46,722 bases of DNA from a virus, in the IMG/VR virus record IMGVR_UViG_3300021961_000162, positions 1 to 46,722 of that record. One strand, written 5' to 3'. The translations under genes and the position numbers were made by a program. This document shows positions 38,401 through 44,135 of the stretch, in pieces (position 1 is the first letter of the stretch; each line of letters starts with the position of its first letter). The notes under the pieces are model-generated. The model searched no databases. It was not told the DNA's origin and was given only the letters and a program-made list of their open reading frames with translations.

Positions 38401-40466
38401 TTATTTGTAGCTCTTTTATTTTTATCATCAAATAAAGTTTCAGTGGAATTTAAATTAAACTTTTTGAAAATTTTCTGATTTTTTAAAGTTTTAAACTCAT
38501 ATCCATTTCTTACTATAGTTGCAGCAGTTACTCCAGGTAACAGTGAAATGTATTTTTTGGAATATACATCATTTTTACTATAGGATAATTTTACATTATT
38601 TTCATCTACTTTTGTTACAAAGAAATAACCATCTTTAATAGTTTCCAACGAAGAACTTGATGTTAAATGTAAAAATATAGAATCTCCCGTTGAGAATCCA
38701 TGATCAATTGCGGAAAATATTTCACCAGAAACTGCATTTACTTCAACTTTTGTGTCTTGACCAAAGATTTCATAGGTTGGAGCACCGGTTGACGATACGT
38801 ATAGATATTCGCCACTAAAATCAATATACGTATTCTGCACACCTGTGGGGATTGATTGCAAATTTGCAAAATAATCGGAATTGTGTTTTGTTTTTATTAT
38901 AATTTTTTTCAGTGTAACTGAATCTAATATAGAAGACTCAGGAGAAATTACTTGTACTAATATTCTACTTGAATATTTTCTGATTGTATCTCCAGTTTCA
39001 AACTCAACAGAAATTATATTAGCTTCAGATTCATTACCGAATCTATCTTTTAATATTATCTTTTCTCCCTTATAAAAAGTAACTCTATCATATAAATTAA
39101 TTCTATATTTTGTAGAGTCCTCTTGATTAATATTTTTTATATTATGATTTGTTGGTATATTATAAATCCAAGTATTAAATCTAAAGTTATCAGAAAGATC
39201 TTTACCAAATCCAGAGAGTCCAATTCTATCACCAACTCTTAAATTGGAAGTTGATGAGAAATCAACATCTTGTATGACATTAACTATTCTAAATTCAACT
39301 AAGGATGTATTTCCCAAACCGACATAGCCATAAGCAAATTTATCCTCAACAATGTCTAGTCCGTAAGTTAATGGTTTTGTTATTCCAGAAACACCCAAAA
39401 ATTGATTTATAGTAGTGTCAGTATATGTAAGTTCAATATAATCAGAATCTTCTGGTTTTATGAGTATAGTTCCGGACTTTGAAAATCCGATTGTAGAATC
39501 AACTAGAATATTATCAGAACCAACTGAAACATCTTCTAAAATTTTTGTTTTACCAGTTACCTGAAATGTTCCGGAAAAAGAAGTAGAGTCTAAAGATAAC
39601 TCATAAAAATTCTTATCGTAAATTGGTCTATATTCAACGTTAAATATTGAAGCACTTACTGTTCCTATTCCGGAAAGATTTTGATATAAAAAATTGCCCT
39701 TCAAATTAACAGGATCTGGGCCCGAAATTTTTTCTACAAGAATATTTTTTGTAATAAAATAATTATTAGCTGATGGTATAATTGTATAGTCTTGGGGTTT
39801 TATTAATTCAATATCTTTGCCATATAAAAGTTTGAATAAAATTTTATATGAACTGTCTGTTCCTTTTGCAATATAAAAATCTTTTGCTTTTGAGAGAACA
39901 TTTTGTATTGAAATGCCATTTACAAAATTCCTAGCTTCAAATCCAGGTAAAAATTCGGACTTAAATTTAGTAAAAAATTCTTGGATAAAAAGATTGCTTA
40001 AATTATATACAAAAGTTCCTAAAGAATGTTCTTCTGATGTAGTAGTAGAAAATTCTAAAAACTCGGAATTATCAAGAGATTTTATACTATCAATTCCACT
40101 AAATCCTCTAACACAACCAAAGAAAGTTGTATCATTCTTTTCTTTATAAGTTATAATTTCATTATCTATTTTTAGAAGACCATATGTTTCTGGCCAACCA
40201 ACGGTTGATGCTACTGTAATTTCAGTATCAAAGACCAACACCTCATCGGTTAAAACGGAATATGGTACAAGATTACTATAAGTAAAATTTTCAATTTTTT
40301 TATAATCTTGTAGATTTTTAGCCAAATCAATAGCACCAGACTTATGCTCTAATGAAGTATAATAAGTCTTTAAAAAGTCCTTAAAAATAGGAGATTCTTC
40401 GTTTAGATATTCTGGAATCTGTGATTCTAGAATATCATTGATGCTTACCTTCTGATTATCTGCCAT
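26484..40466 (-). CDS. gp7: Giant baseplate wedge protein gp7 homologue
   Basis: A 4,660-residue protein. Residues about 130-220 include FIQEFFTKFKSEF and DFYIAKGTDSSYKILFKLLYG, matching the late part of T4 gp7 (DFYSTKGIEASYKFLFKVLY). A second gp7 block (SIKSEIPYDVWKESV, then HPSGF) is at about 2390-2415. In T4, as I recall it, the two are about 115 residues apart; here about 2,170 residues lie between, with GxGY repeats and a YHYH-like segment (YAYDGNPIYGPYGYDP, about 1228-1243). After the second block come CYRDVGYIVDAISHDVKYK (about 2600), FPDG modules (about 2640-2750 and 3540-3800), a probable seven-bladed propeller (about 4100-4400) and a conserved-looking end (NNFYGRYSWSKIYDFQNRILS). 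gp7 is the hinge of the wedge in T4. ATG 40466 is one base after the gp6 stop. Confidence 0.87.
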   Translation of the reverse strand: MADNQKVSINDILESQIPEYLNEESPIFKDFLKTYYTSLEHKSGAIDLAKNLQDYKKIENFTYSNLVPYSVLTDEVLVFDTEITVASTVGWPETYGLLKIDNEIITYKEKNDTTFFGCVRGFSGIDSIKSLDNSEFLEFSTTTSEEHSLGTFVYNLSNLFIQEFFTKFKSEFLPGFEARNFVNGISIQNVLSKAKDFYIAKGTDSSYKILFKLLYGKDIELIKPQDYTIIPSANNYFITKNILVEKISGPDPVNLKGNFLYQNLSGIGTVSASIFNVEYRPIYDKNFYELSLDSTSFSGTFQVTGKTKILEDVSVGSDNILVDSTIGFSKSGTILIKPEDSDYIELTYTDTTINQFLGVSGITKPLTYGLDIVEDKFAYGYVGLGNTSLVEFRIVNVIQDVDFSSTSNLRVGDRIGLSGFGKDLSDNFRFNTWIYNIPTNHNIKNINQEDSTKYRINLYDRVTFYKGEKIILKDRFGNESEANIISVEFETGDTIRKYSSRILVQVISPESSILDSVTLKKIIIKTKHNSDYFANLQSIPTGVQNTYIDFSGEYLYVSSTGAPTYEIFGQDTKVEVNAVSGEIFSAIDHGFSTGDSIFLHLTSSSSLETIKDGYFFVTKVDENNVKLSYSKNDVYSKKYISLLPGVTAATIVRNGYEFKTLKNQKIFKKFNLNSTETLFDDKNKRATNNREIGLLINGVELLSPTLFDENIYYGPIESIKVTDSGINYDVVNPPTIQIDDLTGFSAKAHVNLVGDIKGIKVVTPGIGYQEKPKINISGGNGTGCVLESNLVKSRISVGFRPQNDLDLANDTITFSQNHNLDDAEEIIYFSNGNVDITGIVDQSHYYVGVTSETQIKLYNTFSDAVSKSNPINLTGISSGFHNIQTLKSKNTITEVYVKESGSGYSNRAVKVPSRATVGGFSGINTFDSYVYAPSHGFHDGELVIYSTTNSVISGLSTESEYYVKVLDSDRFKLSVVGTGLTANLDNFNKKKYVKFNSIGVGTHTISYPPIQITVESLSAIGSTDIVSPVLKPLVFGSISDVYLEDGGVSYGSTNVVNFHRRPEVGFGSISSVCVLKPIILNGVINDIKIINKGRGYRVDSDIIVYGSGKYAELEPIVENGRVISVNIIKGGVGYASSDTTLVVQNRGSNAKFLADVTEWKIDQAVKSSSYINADDQGLIYPSKDPNFGLQYIHFYVPNKIRYQLEDNFTETNKEVVSGSVHSPILGYAYDGNPIYGPYGYDPLVGGTVRQIRTSYELVPNLEPGVRPPGFNPGYFIDDYVYTGSGDLDEYNGRYCITPQYPNGTYAYFTSITIDSTRKSKPVYPYIVGQYFKGSPITENFDPAFTQNIDFDKLQITRNVGPYYLTKNNSFYDLIDKVSSNFKQEIRVNKINSSGIGSVSIFSPGNDYQVDDRVVVSSLNDEGAGANIVVSQISGKEVSGFSVIDDQITSINFNVAASNVTVKNNDPHNLLNNEKIYVSSISDQQFSNIEGFVTINVFNKSVELLNDIDTEVVTGVSTFISVKDVSGFSSNDLIGIGTEVLRITTVSDTKSGFYVNRLSNTGIHTAGDIVELIPTKFTYSLPKPSDFYTTPNSVFYFDPKETVGVGTLGVTRSLVGIGTSTIESRFIPEKSIYIPNHPYYTGQPLQYNVGFGGTSMYITNTSVGSSIALSDGQTVYAVKLGRDYIGLSTIGFTSTTGIGTQLNSVYFLDFNSYETIGFAHSLTTLNPILTGSIQRYSGIVTTKDDHGLVSGDVVHLNISDVKIDSVKIVYNPQIRKLVTDPISFSNSDVSLDDNTIYLPGSNLKTGDKVVYISSSVIGGLQNNGTYFVSKNDFDKITLCNYESDINDKIKIEFSSTGASTQYLHLINPAITAIKGSILEFDLSDESILDMNLEFYLDNQFRKKIELSGNLDEGFSINRTGTPGFSGAKVTVNTDSPYTPNPLYYNLIPKSPSDVRKTEISVDTDIVGSNKITIKNNAFANEQTISVSGPKTFFINVGEVPKDLELLEYDSANISYITNSKTAYGPISKTRINFSGKGYTKPPYVSNIESDLGKDAVLKLISPTIGRVEEFDRIKDGFDYPTDPTLSPSLSIPSVISVKDIRTIDYVGIVTGGRGYNQAPTLIVKEHPYIKLEASVFGGSINEVQVIQNVKDLRSPLNIISTYNSNGYDIDFVTVAGSTVTLELSVSDTNPLITSGYGSTVTVFPFAPGDEIFIENCRLTESTKSNANFNSSSYDYQFFTVTSVDENNYTVSYSMSGISTGSFGTYDDERTLGFVVNKKDLPVFEMVLSDDAEYFSKERVTSNSFSATVMEGGWDNDLNQMRVSDSFGILNVGDKLTGENSKIKGTVETFSTFDLNSTLGVTRDKIGQIDNSVGILNDFQQRISDNFYYQKFSYSIKSEIPYDVWKESVRSIIHPSGFKEFSDLEIVTKATENEVNVGIAVSTNLKPRVLSNASTFLVNIDNEVDITDKSGFAVVYEEDSLDDGSVERVFINEGPALRNFIVNKTNKVLKIDDISDQFDGTSLQSLDGRYADASDLLELNKSFIQEEVVGFITATYPGITTNPDWNRTTCYRDVGYIVDAISHDVKYKSNNRSVEAGLAYWEGAVNAVDGEVEETIAGFNYIIQLSKFIINNVGVNTSYQLGASVGISSASYNNLTGETSIVTTSPHGLSTGDRVVLKDLVFSCDSGGGINTAIFPSLGNGPDGNGPLSPKGFAYQVEVINSTSFVVNPGVSTITHSYVSGGTVQEGFVTTQQYFDNRIIVDSDCSPSYSENCCADVWFAIGSYVGIITTIIGIGTTSVPTITFPSTSRGGMVVGLSTFKLKNKGYPLFKREFVSSSSTTVSLSENTFILPNHNFQTGQELIYSYGSGSPIGIATTSYTTGNRDILMNVGSFDGTAVFENGYGTYLTTSITGLSTVLVPAGPTNQLFNDVIGVTTTGGFGATFDVLVTYASVTGQPLSTSISLVSGGYGYSVGDVVSIAGTYLGGSTPADDLSFVVSTTAPTGIQTEANNAYLSVPSEDSSGALFNVSRDNDGRISIIDVVNGGSGYAVTSIVSIAGTYIGGLTPQDTVTFVPTELGTNILPETLFVYKLNDSNFRVSGLSTSIFLDITSLGTGTHSLEFKDPNPSTIITIDGVIQTQLRNKSLSIGLGSSVSTATTTIVQVSSGINSVSSGDIINIGSEYLRVSNVATGSTDLLQVERGSLGTLPGIHTVGSSATVLSGDYNVIGDTIYFTTPPYGKIGPTGLQTGSIFGGRVFSRKFDGTDVDDRNVILDDISLAFTGIAATEFTVRVNGQTTKALYNDTNNASEINNNPIILINNVAQESSKDYTVDGSSENVLRFLSGTPSAGRIVTLDIDPGFGYVVPLVATAEAVVSASGTISSVNLIGIGSGYRLPPTVSLASTIGFGASITASVGSSGTITGFTVVNPGSGYTSTSLPTVVIGIPTGYSNLGVGYTSGTSGVGDGAKLSVVVGQGSSVISFKVDNPGVGYKIGDVLNIPDLLVKDSGFRTDIIDIVNFVYDNTSGVNTVTTLTEHNLQLNDNVRLSGAAFTCGYDEVGIQTFSYDNVTGICTVVTYSPHGLLRTDVDANKTSSEVFLFNLPFSCAAEHAGVTTTIFPDGTSSYGKVFPVLSSVGLNTFTMNAGISTIPHIFEGWPEIGITTFAYYQVTGLSTVTTSSDHQFEVGDKVTLSGLAFTCNSAYAGLTTTIFPDGTSEYGYTFTVTSVNSSTEFEFLAGISTIVHYYNGGGYAKKVPTVQRVLRFPDASTDGAYEFRVIGIGSTNEFTFLSAGSTITHYYTQSGIVSFRGFESATFTVKEVQTDKFAGFYPGQFIKFDDISPSFNGFRKKFTLSVTISGVKEILSLRTEQGSDLDITNNIFVYINNILQIPGDSYTYFGSRISFRESPKADSKCSIFYYRGSSLDVEEIQPPKTIKEGDLITIVENRNDLLDTTQFERVVKKIVASDQFDTFTYSSVGIDTDPTKFRPLRWRKQKQDRVINGSLYSKARPSLSSIIRPSAKLIKKLETSDTEIYVDNAFPIFTEVDALTENLRDIIVTETRETSPALSTSVVSSASTVSSLILNDSGVGYAYTNNPTVTISQSAITRKDPIKNWTYSTGLTSAYDLSSVDYGNVFVSVGSSSIYAFSETGSDWYYGDVGYAGTIGFNAISCGGTNIFMAVGEYAVATKSIGYGLTIGSWNQLSLVEEVIVPGLGVINRVGSSYTGDLFGAHYSPYFDTWTVVGAAGSIFGGVGIGTTVLTSRFSGTLQRINDVTSDNTKIVAVANNGTILGSVNNQVWESLSSPVAQNLNKIISVDGRFIVVGNGGVILRSNGPSSFESIGNNVVEDIIDIYFKDFYVILTSAGNLYYSFDLSNWIYRETLQYNTLNNIIFEDNIGLEGRYLAVGSAGTAIYSDPILNRATAEASVTNGIVTSINIINGGFGYTEENPPSVLIEPDPSKTEKIVSFKVVGDFGTIIGINTFIAGTPGFGTVTPKIDFILQSETYDNSTLGVGYSALNNYGVTYSQLSKGDYFVITDSNVQVGHALTGITTSLGGMTNYPTSVVGTAVSFLDGVYRVENVTSPSLGIVTVTCNFAPAPNSTPPYYVNVYARGESDTGIGTNNFYGRYSWSKIYDFQNRILSDPKSFEVYNNGGLTGISTNPQIFRTRGL
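27260..28170 (-). repeat. Seven propeller-like repeats near the gp7 C-terminus
   Basis: About seven units of 40-50 residues follow the pattern W..., a short loop, I.F...G.FVAVG..G.I..S. Examples are GNVFVSVGSSSIYAFS, TNIFMAVGEYAVATKS, TKIVAVANNGTILGS, GRFIVVGNGGVILRS and GRYLAVGSAGTAIYSD. This is the signature of BNR/Ycf48-type beta-propellers. Limits are approximate. Confidence 0.65.
29080..29840 (-). repeat. FPDG repeat modules inside gp7
   Basis: Encodes two full copies of AGVTTTIFPDGTS.YG...FPV/FTV...AGISTI.H and a terminal unit ending GGGYAKKVP, closely like the tail fibre. Bases 29341-29369 and 29617-29645 are identical (29 bp, 276 bp apart), and 29653-29676 equals 5711-5734 in the fibre gene. 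A third, more diverged copy lies near 32270-32540. Confidence 0.78.
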
Positions 40467-40467
40467 G

Positions 40468-42336
40468 TTATCTAGTATAATTTCCGTTTAAGTAACTGGA
40501 TGTTGGGGTGAATAATGTAGCGGATGTATTTTCACCAGAAATAATAATATCTTCAATAGTAGAGACTTTTGAATTTCTAATGTCAAATTGGAGGTAGAGA
40601 TCTTTTAATCCTACAACATCATTAGATTCCGGCACTGCCTGAACCTCAATGAATCCACTGTTTAAAGAAGATCCTGTTATATTTACCACATCCAAAAGAA
40701 TCTCTCCAGTTATATAGTTAACACTTCCGGCGTTTATTTTTACAATTACCGGAACATTATTTTCTATTTTAAAGAAGAATATTTTTCCGGTTGTGTTTGA
40801 AGTTGCCGCATCCGCCATGTATAAAGTTTCAGTGACTCCATCTATAGTAAATCCTGTAGATTTGATGGAGTATCCATCTTTCTTGATGTGAATTTTATTC
40901 CCGAAACAAAGTTCGTAAGTTGCTAAAGTATTGAATTCTGGTGATAAATCCCTTCTCATTCTAACTTTAGTAATATTTGATGTTATTGCAACATCAGATT
41001 CATCTATGAGTGCATTAACTTTACTAAACTTGAATCTACCACCAAAACTATTAAGATCAACTGAAGAAGCATATTTTGTTAATGTATTTGTAACTTTAGT
41101 TCTTATCGTTTCAGAACTTGAAGATTTGTTTACATCGTAGTAAATTGTTGCTTCAACTTCAACATATAGATAGGACAAATCAATTATTTCGGGTTTAATA
41201 CCAGCAATAGAATACTGTTTAAGTGTTCTTAGAATATCAGATTTAGTAACGGCGGACAAAAATGTACCATTTCTTGGTTTAATTGATATAAAAACTTTAC
41301 CATAATCGGGTGGATCAAGTTCTTCACCACCATATGATGTAACCGACTCAACATTTGGATAAATGTATGGTATTAACGCTTTGTAGTCATTTGCAGTAAC
41401 TGCTCTAAATTGAGAAGCATAAACTCTAGGAGCCAAATATTTGATTGAATCTATTGATTCAACTTCATCTCCATTTTGTGAAGGAACTTCAGTTGTTAAT
41501 AAAGATATTCCAGAAGTTATATCTCTCTCATTATTATCTTTTAAAATGCCCGAGAAGGTAAAGTTTGAAGCACCATTTCCAAAAGTACCATTTGTAACAA
41601 TATATGTTACTGTGACCACACTACCTGATTTAGGTTTTTTACCAAGAATGCCATCACCAAATCTAATTTCATATTTCTGATCACTAACTTCTTGAATCAA
41701 AAATATTCTTGTATTTTTATCAATATTTAAAATATTTGAATAAGATGTATACTCCTCAGTTACTTGATCCCTAACAGATACTCTAATGGTTGTAGTATCA
41801 ATGTTTGCATTAGGGAGAATAAATCTCTGATTTGGTTGAGAATCGTCTATTGTAAACGTACTAGTTAGAAAAACTCCTTCATAAATTTCCAGTTGATCAA
41901 ATCTTGCAATTCCGTTACTATCAACTGGTACGGTTACTGATTCTGGTATGGAGAATATATAATTGCCGTCTACAACTGCACCTAAAGCAACTTGACCTGG
42001 ATTGAGTTTGACTGTTCTTGAGTCTGTTTGACTCATATCAACAGTAAAACTTACTTTTGCTTTGGAAGATCTTCTAGATCTAGGTACATATCCAATATTT
42101 CTGGAAAGAGAAACAACATTTTCTCTCAGAGTTGCACTATCCAAAAATACTTCATTAACCGCCATATTTGTATTGAAGGCGGTAATATAACTATTATACG
42201 CTAAAATATCAATCAGTGCAGAAAAGTTGGACCCCTCAAAATCAAAGTCGGTGAAATCACTATTTGATCTCAAATAGTCTTTGATCTGGGTTCTTAAATT
42301 CTGAAAATCTAGGTTAGTAAACTGATTGAATGCCAT
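40468..42336 (-). CDS. gp6: Baseplate wedge protein gp6 (baseplate J-like)
   Basis: A 622-residue protein, close to the 660 of T4 gp6. The N-terminus (NLRTQIKDYLRSNSDFTDFDFEGSN, then LIDILAYNSYITAFNTNMAVNEVFLDSATLRENVVSLSRNIGYVPRSRRS) is the classic wedge start of gp6 and baseplate J proteins. The middle has YEIRFGDGILGKKPKSGSVVTVTY, the J-domain core. The C-terminus is a beta region. In T4, 12 copies of gp6 form the inner ring that holds wedges together and clamps gp25 and gp53. It shares one base with the gp25 stop (TAATG) and leads into gp7 with one base between (TAA-C-ATG), so gp25, gp6 and gp7 form a coupled cassette. All key blocks look intact. Confidence 0.94.
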   Translation of the reverse strand: MAFNQFTNLDFQNLRTQIKDYLRSNSDFTDFDFEGSNFSALIDILAYNSYITAFNTNMAVNEVFLDSATLRENVVSLSRNIGYVPRSRRSSKAKVSFTVDMSQTDSRTVKLNPGQVALGAVVDGNYIFSIPESVTVPVDSNGIARFDQLEIYEGVFLTSTFTIDDSQPNQRFILPNANIDTTTIRVSVRDQVTEEYTSYSNILNIDKNTRIFLIQEVSDQKYEIRFGDGILGKKPKSGSVVTVTYIVTNGTFGNGASNFTFSGILKDNNERDITSGISLLTTEVPSQNGDEVESIDSIKYLAPRVYASQFRAVTANDYKALIPYIYPNVESVTSYGGEELDPPDYGKVFISIKPRNGTFLSAVTKSDILRTLKQYSIAGIKPEIIDLSYLYVEVEATIYYDVNKSSSSETIRTKVTNTLTKYASSVDLNSFGGRFKFSKVNALIDESDVAITSNITKVRMRRDLSPEFNTLATYELCFGNKIHIKKDGYSIKSTGFTIDGVTETLYMADAATSNTTGKIFFFKIENNVPVIVKINAGSVNYITGEILLDVVNITGSSLNSGFIEVQAVPESNDVVGLKDLYLQFDIRNSKVSTIEDIIISGENTSATLFTPTSSYLNGNYTR

Positions 42337-42734
42337 TAGACTCTAGTTGGTTGTAAAATGAAATCTATAGATTGTCGGGGAGTTGGTAAACCAACTATAT
42401 CATAAGAAATTCTTACATTTAAATCGTTTGAGTCATTTGGATATGTCACCAATACAGATGACCTTGCAATTCTTGGCTCATAATTTTTAAGTAAATTATC
42501 AATTTCAACCTGTAAGGAACTTGCTAATTCTGGTGTTTGAAGTTCAAACATAGAATTATTTACTTTAGTTCCAAGAAGACGATTGTAAAATCTTTCACCT
42601 GTTCTTGTTCTAACAAGATTAATTACAGATTTTTTGATAGCGTCTTCATTTGTAATAGCCAATACGTCACCAGTCACCGGGTTCCTCACAAAAGAGAGAC
42701 TTATATCTTTGAATTTGCGAGAAACCCTTATCAT
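42336..42734 (-). CDS. gp25: Baseplate wedge protein gp25
   Basis: 132 residues, the same length as T4 gp25. It shows FKDISLSFVRNPVTGDVLAITNEDAIKKSVINLVRTRTGERFYNRLLGTKV, the diagnostic GPW/gp25 pattern in which the conserved TRTGER(F) segment forms the core. It belongs to the wedge, binds gp6 and gp53, and marks where the contractile sheath begins to polymerise. It stands first in the wedge cassette, with a NATAAATA element 16 bases upstream of the ATG and the gp6 start overlapping its stop. There is no lysozyme-like active site, in keeping with the family's structural role. Confidence 0.96.
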   Translation of the reverse strand: MIRVSRKFKDISLSFVRNPVTGDVLAITNEDAIKKSVINLVRTRTGERFYNRLLGTKVNNSMFELQTPELASSLQVEIDNLLKNYEPRIARSSVLVTYPNDSNDLNVRISYDIVGLPTPRQSIDFILQPTRV

Positions 42735-42749
42735 TACCCAAACAAATGG

Positions 42750-42757
42750 TATTTATT
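42750..42757 (-). promoter_or_regulatory. Variant late promoter for the wedge cassette
   Basis: The minus strand reads AATAAATA in the 40-base gap between the 75-residue gene and gp25, ending 15 bases before the gp25 ATG. The leader would be very short, which lowers confidence. Confidence 0.42.
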
Positions 42758-42774
42758 ATATGTATAAGACCTTT

Positions 42775-43002
42775 CTACCACTTTTTACCGTAGGTTGGTT
42801 CTGTGCCATATTCCCAATCATCATAATCTTCATCATTACGAATTTTTTCGTGAAGATTTGTTTGTCTTTTCATATCATTGATATGATCATGAGCGACTTC
42901 ACGAAGCATATTCATATACTTGTCAGACTTTGGATCGGTTATAAGAGTCATTCCAGAGTTAATAAAATCTTTGCCCTGGTCCGGAATTGGATGATTTGAC
43001 AT
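42775..43002 (-). CDS. Small acidic/helical protein, 75 residues
   Basis: MSNHPIPDQGKDFINSG, then DPKSDKYMNMLREVAHDHINDMKRQTNLHEKIRND, ending in an acidic and aromatic tail (EDYDDWEYGTEPTYGKKW). The middle looks like one long amphipathic helix. It has a good ribosome site (AGGAG six bases before the ATG) overlapped by a small hairpin. I know of no function; position just upstream of gp25 suggests a tail or neck accessory or assembly factor. Confidence 0.75.
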   Translation of the reverse strand: MSNHPIPDQGKDFINSGMTLITDPKSDKYMNMLREVAHDHINDMKRQTNLHEKIRNDEDYDDWEYGTEPTYGKKW

Positions 43003-43008
43003 TTTTAG

Positions 43009-43029
43009 CTCCTGATTTTGTTAAATCAG
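43009..43029 (-). promoter_or_regulatory. Hairpin overlapping a ribosome binding site
   Basis: On the minus strand CTGATTT-AACA-AAATCAG (43012-43018 and 43023-43029) is a perfect 7-bp stem. Its 3' end overlaps the AGGAG (43009-43013) that serves the 75-residue gene, so folding could lower initiation. Whether this matters in the cell is inference. Confidence 0.45.
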
Positions 43030-43059
43030 AACTTTTTACGGGGTTGCTATCCCGAAATG

Positions 43060-43251
43060 TCAGTTATCTTTTAGTTTATTAATAGTTTCCAACATGTGGA
43101 ATGCTTTCATCTGTGGAGGAAGAAAGTCAATTACAGAATTTAACAATTGTTTTTCCGAATCATACAAAAAATCTTCCGATATTCCATCGGATCCTCTTTT
43201 TGATGGATCAGACTCTGGTGATCTTTGGTTATTTGGTAAAAATTCTTGCAT
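43060..43251 (-). CDS. Small protein, 63 residues
   Basis: MQEFLPNNQRSPESDPSKRGSDG, followed by a helical C-terminal half (LYDSEKQLLNSVIDFLPPQMKAFHMLETINKLKDN). The N-terminal third is Ser/Pro/charged and probably disordered. The gene begins four bases after the stop of the 154-residue gene and is followed by a 57-base gap, so it belongs to the same transcript. No family is recognised; the helix-rich end could mediate binding to another tail part. Confidence 0.7.
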   Translation of the reverse strand: MQEFLPNNQRSPESDPSKRGSDGISEDFLYDSEKQLLNSVIDFLPPQMKAFHMLETINKLKDN

Positions 43252-43255
43252 TTTA

Positions 43256-43720
43256 CTACTCCTCAGTTGTTTTTACAATATTTTCGTAGTCATCCTGAAG
43301 TATTTCTTTCAAATATTCTTCTGTCCAATAAGAATAGTACTCAGTTTCAACTAATTTCTTGCGAATTGCATTCAATTTTTTCTTTGATTGACATAAAATC
43401 AGATTAAATTTCTGATTATTTGTCTTAATTCCATTAATAAAAGTATCTCTTGATGATAAATCTTCAAAAAACTTGTAGTAAGGGAACTTTTCATTGTAAT
43501 GATCCACCCATTTCATGACTTGTTCTGGTCTCCAGAAGTCTTCAACAATAAAAATGATGACATCATGCCCGGCTTCAGGCACAATATCATCAATAGGAGT
43601 CTCTACAATTAAAGTTTTTGAGTTGGAAGCATATGGACAGACAGCAAATCCACCCAATTCTTCTCTAGATGCGGACACTTCAGCGATCCACTCGTAAATA
43701 TATGCTTCCTTCTCAGTCAT
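43256..43720 (-). CDS. Conserved protein of unknown function, 154 residues
   Basis: The protein opens TEKEAYIYEWIAEVSASREELGGFAVCPYASN, with a single FAVCPYA segment that recalls the CPFA motif of the DUF1415 family, though the rest does not match well enough to claim it. The centre has VIIFIVEDFWRPEQVMKWVDHYNEKFP, a strand followed by a helix, and the end is charged and helical (KKKLNAIRKKLVE, EEYLKEILQDDYE). It looks like a compact soluble alpha/beta protein rather than a fibre. It starts one base after the stop of the 50-residue gene upstream. Role unknown; not obviously a structural protein. Confidence 0.75.
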   Translation of the reverse strand: MTEKEAYIYEWIAEVSASREELGGFAVCPYASNSKTLIVETPIDDIVPEAGHDVIIFIVEDFWRPEQVMKWVDHYNEKFPYYKFFEDLSSRDTFINGIKTNNQKFNLILCQSKKKLNAIRKKLVETEYYSYWTEEYLKEILQDDYENIVKTTEE

Positions 43721-43721
43721 A

Positions 43722-43874
43722 TCAACCCGCAGCTAGAGGTGATTTTGGATTTACTTTCTGTGCAGGGGCTTTTCTAGATTGAGCCGCTACATTGTAACCA
43801 AAAACTTTTGCATCTTCTTGTGCCGATGAAGGTGCATCAGCTGCGGTTGGTCCTACTTTTGGTGATTCTGACAT
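43722..43874 (-). CDS. Short Ala/Pro/Ser-rich protein, 50 residues
   Basis: Reads MSESPKVGPTAADAPSS, then VFGYNVAAQSRKAP, and ends NPKSPLAAG. Low complexity and probably disordered. It is supported as a gene by its compact fit: ATG at 43874 after a late-promoter-like GATAAATA at 43900, TGA at 43722-43724, and the next gene's ATG one base later. I do not recognise a family. Confidence 0.6.
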   Translation of the reverse strand: MSESPKVGPTAADAPSSAQEDAKVFGYNVAAQSRKAPAQKVNPKSPLAAG

Positions 43875-43899
43875 TTTTCTTTTTAAACTAATTTAAAAT

Positions 43900-43907
43900 T
43901 ATTTATC
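43900..43907 (-). promoter_or_regulatory. Variant late promoter (GATAAATA)
   Basis: The minus strand reads GATAAATA within the 36-base gap before the 50-residue gene, 26 bases from its ATG. It would start the run of small genes that leads toward gp25. Confidence 0.5.
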
Positions 43908-43910
43908 AAA

Positions 43911-44063
43911 TCAACCTTTACCTTGTCCACGATACTTTTTACGAGCTTTATTACGACTCGTTGCTGCATATTTAGTATTCATAGAAGATCCCTGACGAGT
44001 CAGTTTTGGTTTACCAGGACGATAACCAGTCTTACTCAATCCACCTTTTGCTTTTACTGCCAT
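43911..44063 (-). CDS. Very basic 50-residue protein
   Basis: Reads MAVKAKGGLSKTGYRPGKPK and continues with TRQGSSMNTKYAAT and RNKARKKYRGQGKG. It has 10 Lys and 5 Arg and no Asp or Glu in 50 residues. This composition and the Gly/Arg/Lys-rich end point to binding of DNA or RNA, or of an acidic protein surface. It might be packaged in the head, as small basic proteins of T4-like phages can be (inference). A ribosome site GAGG lies 7 bases before ATG 44063. The codons use more G and C than gp6 or gp7. Confidence 0.72.
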   Translation of the reverse strand: MAVKAKGGLSKTGYRPGKPKLTRQGSSMNTKYAATSRNKARKKYRGQGKG

Positions 44064-44135
44064 TTTAATACCTCACAATTGGTTTTATTTTCGCGCCGAA
44101 ATCGTTTTCAAACGCGCCAGAACATAAGTTTACCA

